From contig DCVM01000117.1 of the NCBI GenBank assembly GCA_002327985.1, positions 10,883 to 17,349 of the forward strand: a stretch of 6,467 bases of DNA, given 5' to 3'. The stretch is from Syntrophaceae bacterium UBA2188 (lineage in GTDB: Bacteria; Desulfobacterota; BSN033; UBA1163). Below, piece by piece: positions 4,485-6,467 of this stretch. The translations under genes were made by a program, and so were the position numbers. The notes beneath the pieces were generated by a model. That model saw only the letters and a list, made by a program, of their open reading frames with translations, was not told where the DNA came from and searched no databases. Numbering within the stretch: position 1 is the first letter of the stretch; each line of letters starts with the position of its first letter.

Positions 4485-6422
4485 CTATTTTCTCCTGATT
4501 TTTGTGTATTGGAAAACTAGGACGATGACCAGCAACCCGAAACCAATCAGGTCTGTGACCCATCCGGGCTTGATCAGAGCGACAGCAGCAGCTAATAAAA
4601 GACCACGCTCCAGCAGGTTTGTCCTCTTTAGAAACCATCCCTGGACGGCTGCAGCCAAAGCCATTGTTCCGATAAGACCCGTGACGATGGCAGTCGCAAT
4701 CTCCGTAGCACTCCCTATCAGAACCATCGCCGGTCCATAAACAAACATATAGGGAACAAGATAGCCTGCAATAGCAAATCTCATTCCCTCCCATCCCACG
4801 TCCCAGGTCCTGGCTTTGGCAATGGCTGCAGCGGCAAACGAAGCCAAAGCAACAGGGGGAGTCAAAGCGGAGAGGCAGGCAAAGTAAAAGATGAAGAGAT
4901 GGGCTGCCATGGGTGGGACCTTTAACTGAATTAAAGCAGGTGCCAAGACTGAGGCGGAAATGGCATAGGCGGCCGTTGTAGGCATACCCATTCCAAGGAT
5001 GACCGCGATGACCATAGAAAAGGCCAACGCCAGGAGAAGGTTTCCTCCTGAATAGTTGATAATGATCATCGCGAATTTCATTCCCAGTCCTGTTTGGGTG
5101 AGAACACCAACAATAATACCGGCGGCAGCACAGGTGGCTGCAATCTCTATCGAACTCCTCGCCCCAATAGCCAAGGTTTGGAAGAGACTCTTGAAACCGA
5201 TCCGGCTTGCCTTTCTTATCCAACTCACAATAATCAAAGAGATGATCGCATACATAGCCGATCGATAGGGGGAATACATCAGGACCATCAGGGATATTCC
5301 AAGAACCACAAGTGGAACAAGAAGATACCCTTTATCGAGCATGACCTTTCTAAAGACTGGGAGGTCTTCCTTCTTTATCCCCCATAAACTATTAGCGGCC
5401 GCATAAAAATCAATCATCCAATAAGCGGCGAAGTAGTACAGGGCGGCTGGAATAATAGCGGCCAAGGCTACCTGCGCGTAAGGAATCCCCAAAATTTCAG
5501 CCATAAGGAAGGCCCCTGCACCCATGACCGGAGGAACAATCTGTCCACCTGTAGAGTTCATGGCTTCGATGGCGCCAGCGACATGGGGTTTGAATCCAGC
5601 ATTTTTCATCATCGGGATATTGAAAACTCCATCCACCACGACATTGGCGACCGATGACCCCGAAGCGGTTCCGATAAAAGCACTTGAAACGATGGAGACC
5701 TTGCCTGGCCCTCCTCTGAGACGCCCTGTGGCACACCTGGCAAGGTCAACAAAAAACTTCCCTGCTCCGGATGCCTCGATGAATGCACCGAATAAGACGA
5801 AGAGAAAGATGTAATGGGCAGAGGCCAGAATGGGAAGGCTCAAAATTCCATCCAGGCTGAACAGATAGGTCATCATCCTCGGCCAGGAATATCCTCTGTG
5901 GTAAAAGAGACCAGGCATATAATTTCCAAAATATCCATATAGAATGAAGAGGCCGGAGATAATGGCCAAAGGCCATCCGGTGGCCCTTCTAGCCATTTCC
6001 CAAACTGCAATGACAAAGAGGATTGAAAAGAAAAAGTCCCATGGATTCGGGACCACACCTACCCGGTAGATCCATTCATCAAATACAATAAAGATATATA
6101 CCGCAGGCACAACGATCAGAAGAACAAAAAGGTAATCAACCCAGTGCATTTTATCCTTTGGCGACTTTTTCCATCCCGGAACCATGGCAAAGACGAGAAT
6201 CCCTGCGAAAACAACATGCATGGTTCGGAAGTACCAGGGATCAATCGCTCGAATGGTCAAGACATAGATATGGAAGAGACTCATTGCAAGACCGACAATG
6301 AAGGTAGCCTTAAAGAGAAAGCCTTTTAATTCTCTCCCCGGAGAGACCTCGAGGTCTTTGATATGCATCTCCTCGAGTTTTTTTTCAACCTCTTTGATGT
6401 CAACTACTTTTTCCTCATTCAT
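4485..6422 (-). CDS. TRAP transporter permease, fused 4TM/12TM (DctQM-type) subunit
   Basis: This 645-residue membrane protein fuses the small (DctQ-like) and large (DctM-like) subunits of a sodium-driven TRAP importer. The N-terminus is cytoplasmic and charged, with a short helical stretch (3-20). Four hydrophobic helices follow at about 36-165, then the DctM part to about 640. Hallmarks of the DctM family are GRLRGGPGKVSIVSSAFIG (233-251) running into TASGSSVANVV, STGGQIVPPVMGAGAF (290-305), GMGMPTTAAYA (477-487) and ACLSALTPPVALASF (515-529). Fused permeases of this architecture usually work with a TAXI-type binding protein, which is not in the window. GGGGG (6432-6428) lies 5 nt before the ATG at 6422, so the start is well supported. 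The dehydrogenase gene follows after 13 nt, forming a transport-plus-oxidation pair. The substrate is most likely a small carboxylate, inferred from that neighbour. Confidence 0.93.
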   Translation of the reverse strand: MNEEKVVDIKEVEKKLEEMHIKDLEVSPGRELKGFLFKATFIVGLAMSLFHIYVLTIRAIDPWYFRTMHVVFAGILVFAMVPGWKKSPKDKMHWVDYLFVLLIVVPAVYIFIVFDEWIYRVGVVPNPWDFFFSILFVIAVWEMARRATGWPLAIISGLFILYGYFGNYMPGLFYHRGYSWPRMMTYLFSLDGILSLPILASAHYIFLFVLFGAFIEASGAGKFFVDLARCATGRLRGGPGKVSIVSSAFIGTASGSSVANVVVDGVFNIPMMKNAGFKPHVAGAIEAMNSTGGQIVPPVMGAGAFLMAEILGIPYAQVALAAIIPAALYYFAAYWMIDFYAAANSLWGIKKEDLPVFRKVMLDKGYLLVPLVVLGISLMVLMYSPYRSAMYAIISLIIVSWIRKASRIGFKSLFQTLAIGARSSIEIAATCAAAGIIVGVLTQTGLGMKFAMIIINYSGGNLLLALAFSMVIAVILGMGMPTTAAYAISASVLAPALIQLKVPPMAAHLFIFYFACLSALTPPVALASFAAAAIAKARTWDVGWEGMRFAIAGYLVPYMFVYGPAMVLIGSATEIATAIVTGLIGTMALAAAVQGWFLKRTNLLERGLLLAAAVALIKPGWVTDLIGFGLLVIVLVFQYTKIRRK

Positions 6423-6442
6423 TTTATCCCCCTTTTTAAGGG
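6423..6442 (-). promoter_or_regulatory. Ribosome-binding site of the TRAP permease gene, within a small hairpin
   Basis: Read on the minus strand, AAGGGGGATAAA directly precedes the ATG at 6422 and gives a clear Shine-Dalgarno (GGGGG, 6432-6428, 5-nt spacer). The G-run partly overlaps a 5-bp inverted repeat, CCCTT (6430-6434) and AAGGG (6438-6442), around TTT. The stem is short and would only weakly mask the site. No convincing promoter is visible between here and the window edge, so the gene may be read from an upstream promoter or cistron beyond base 6467. Confidence 0.5.
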
Positions 6443-6460
6443 TTATTTAGAAAGTGAACT

Positions 6461-6467
6461 ACCCCGC
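6461..6467. repeat. Probable truncated copy of the left-edge palindrome
   Basis: The window ends in ACCCCGC. Read on the minus strand, the last 17 bases (from GCGGGGTAGTTCA onward) match the plus strand from base 18 at 13 of 17 positions, including the TTCA flank. This suggests the right edge cuts into a second, inward-facing copy of the 3-23 element. Only half a palindrome arm is visible, so the call is tentative. Confidence 0.35.

Noticed and set aside
4468..5223. Long minus-strand open frame overlapping the TRAP gene end
   Set aside because: Its translation is rich in Cys, Arg, His and Trp with no family resemblance, and it lies in another frame of a clearly real TRAP permease gene.
1..6467. 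CRISPR arrays, tRNA or rRNA genes, insertion sequences
   Set aside because: No regularly spaced direct repeats, cloverleaf-like segments or transposase-like coding regions were seen on either strand.

Overview
The window holds five protein genes and two regulated intergenic stretches. It reads as a bacterial accessory-metabolism locus for uptake and oxidation of an organic (probably hydroxy-) acid. Base composition is moderate (roughly 45-50% G+C by eye) and the proteins are Lys/Ile-rich. A fused TRAP permease beside an NrfD-type quinone-linked membrane protein would suit an anaerobic or facultative bacterium of Desulfobacterota type, but nothing here fixes the taxonomy.

Layout. At the left edge is a perfect hairpin (3-23), 12 nt past the stop of a minus-strand gene for an NrfD/PsrC-like eight-helix membrane protein (36-1094). 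A 247-nt divergent intergenic region (1116-1362) follows. It contains a stack of GC-rich inverted repeats forming the apparent leader of the nrfD-like mRNA, a strong minus-strand sigma70-type promoter (TTGACA-16-TATGAT), a plus-strand promoter with a perfect TTGACA, and two related 16-bp palindromes (GTTC-N8-GAAC), one just downstream of each predicted start. Rightward runs an IclR-family regulator gene (1363-2136) and, 36 nt on, an MFS carboxylate-type transporter gene (2173-3420). Leftward from the right edge runs a 4TM/12TM fused TRAP permease gene (6422-4485) and, 13 nt later, a gene for an isopropylmalate/tartrate/D-malate-type beta-decarboxylating dehydrogenase (4471-3374). The dehydrogenase and MFS genes converge and their coding ends overlap by 47 bp.

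How the parts may work together (inference). The MFS protein and the TRAP permease would import carboxylates; the dehydrogenase would oxidise and decarboxylate a 2-hydroxy acid with NAD+. The IclR protein, binding the paired palindromes, would control its own operon and the divergent nrfD-like gene, linking carboxylate sensing to a membrane quinol/quinone module. The nrfD-like gene has no iron-sulfur or molybdopterin partner in view, and the TRAP permease has no substrate-binding protein in view. Either could lie just outside the window.

The most notable observation is the near-symmetrical divergent control region: two promoters with -35 boxes 29 nt apart and a matching palindrome just downstream of each. 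I saw no RNA gene, CRISPR array, insertion sequence or phage gene.
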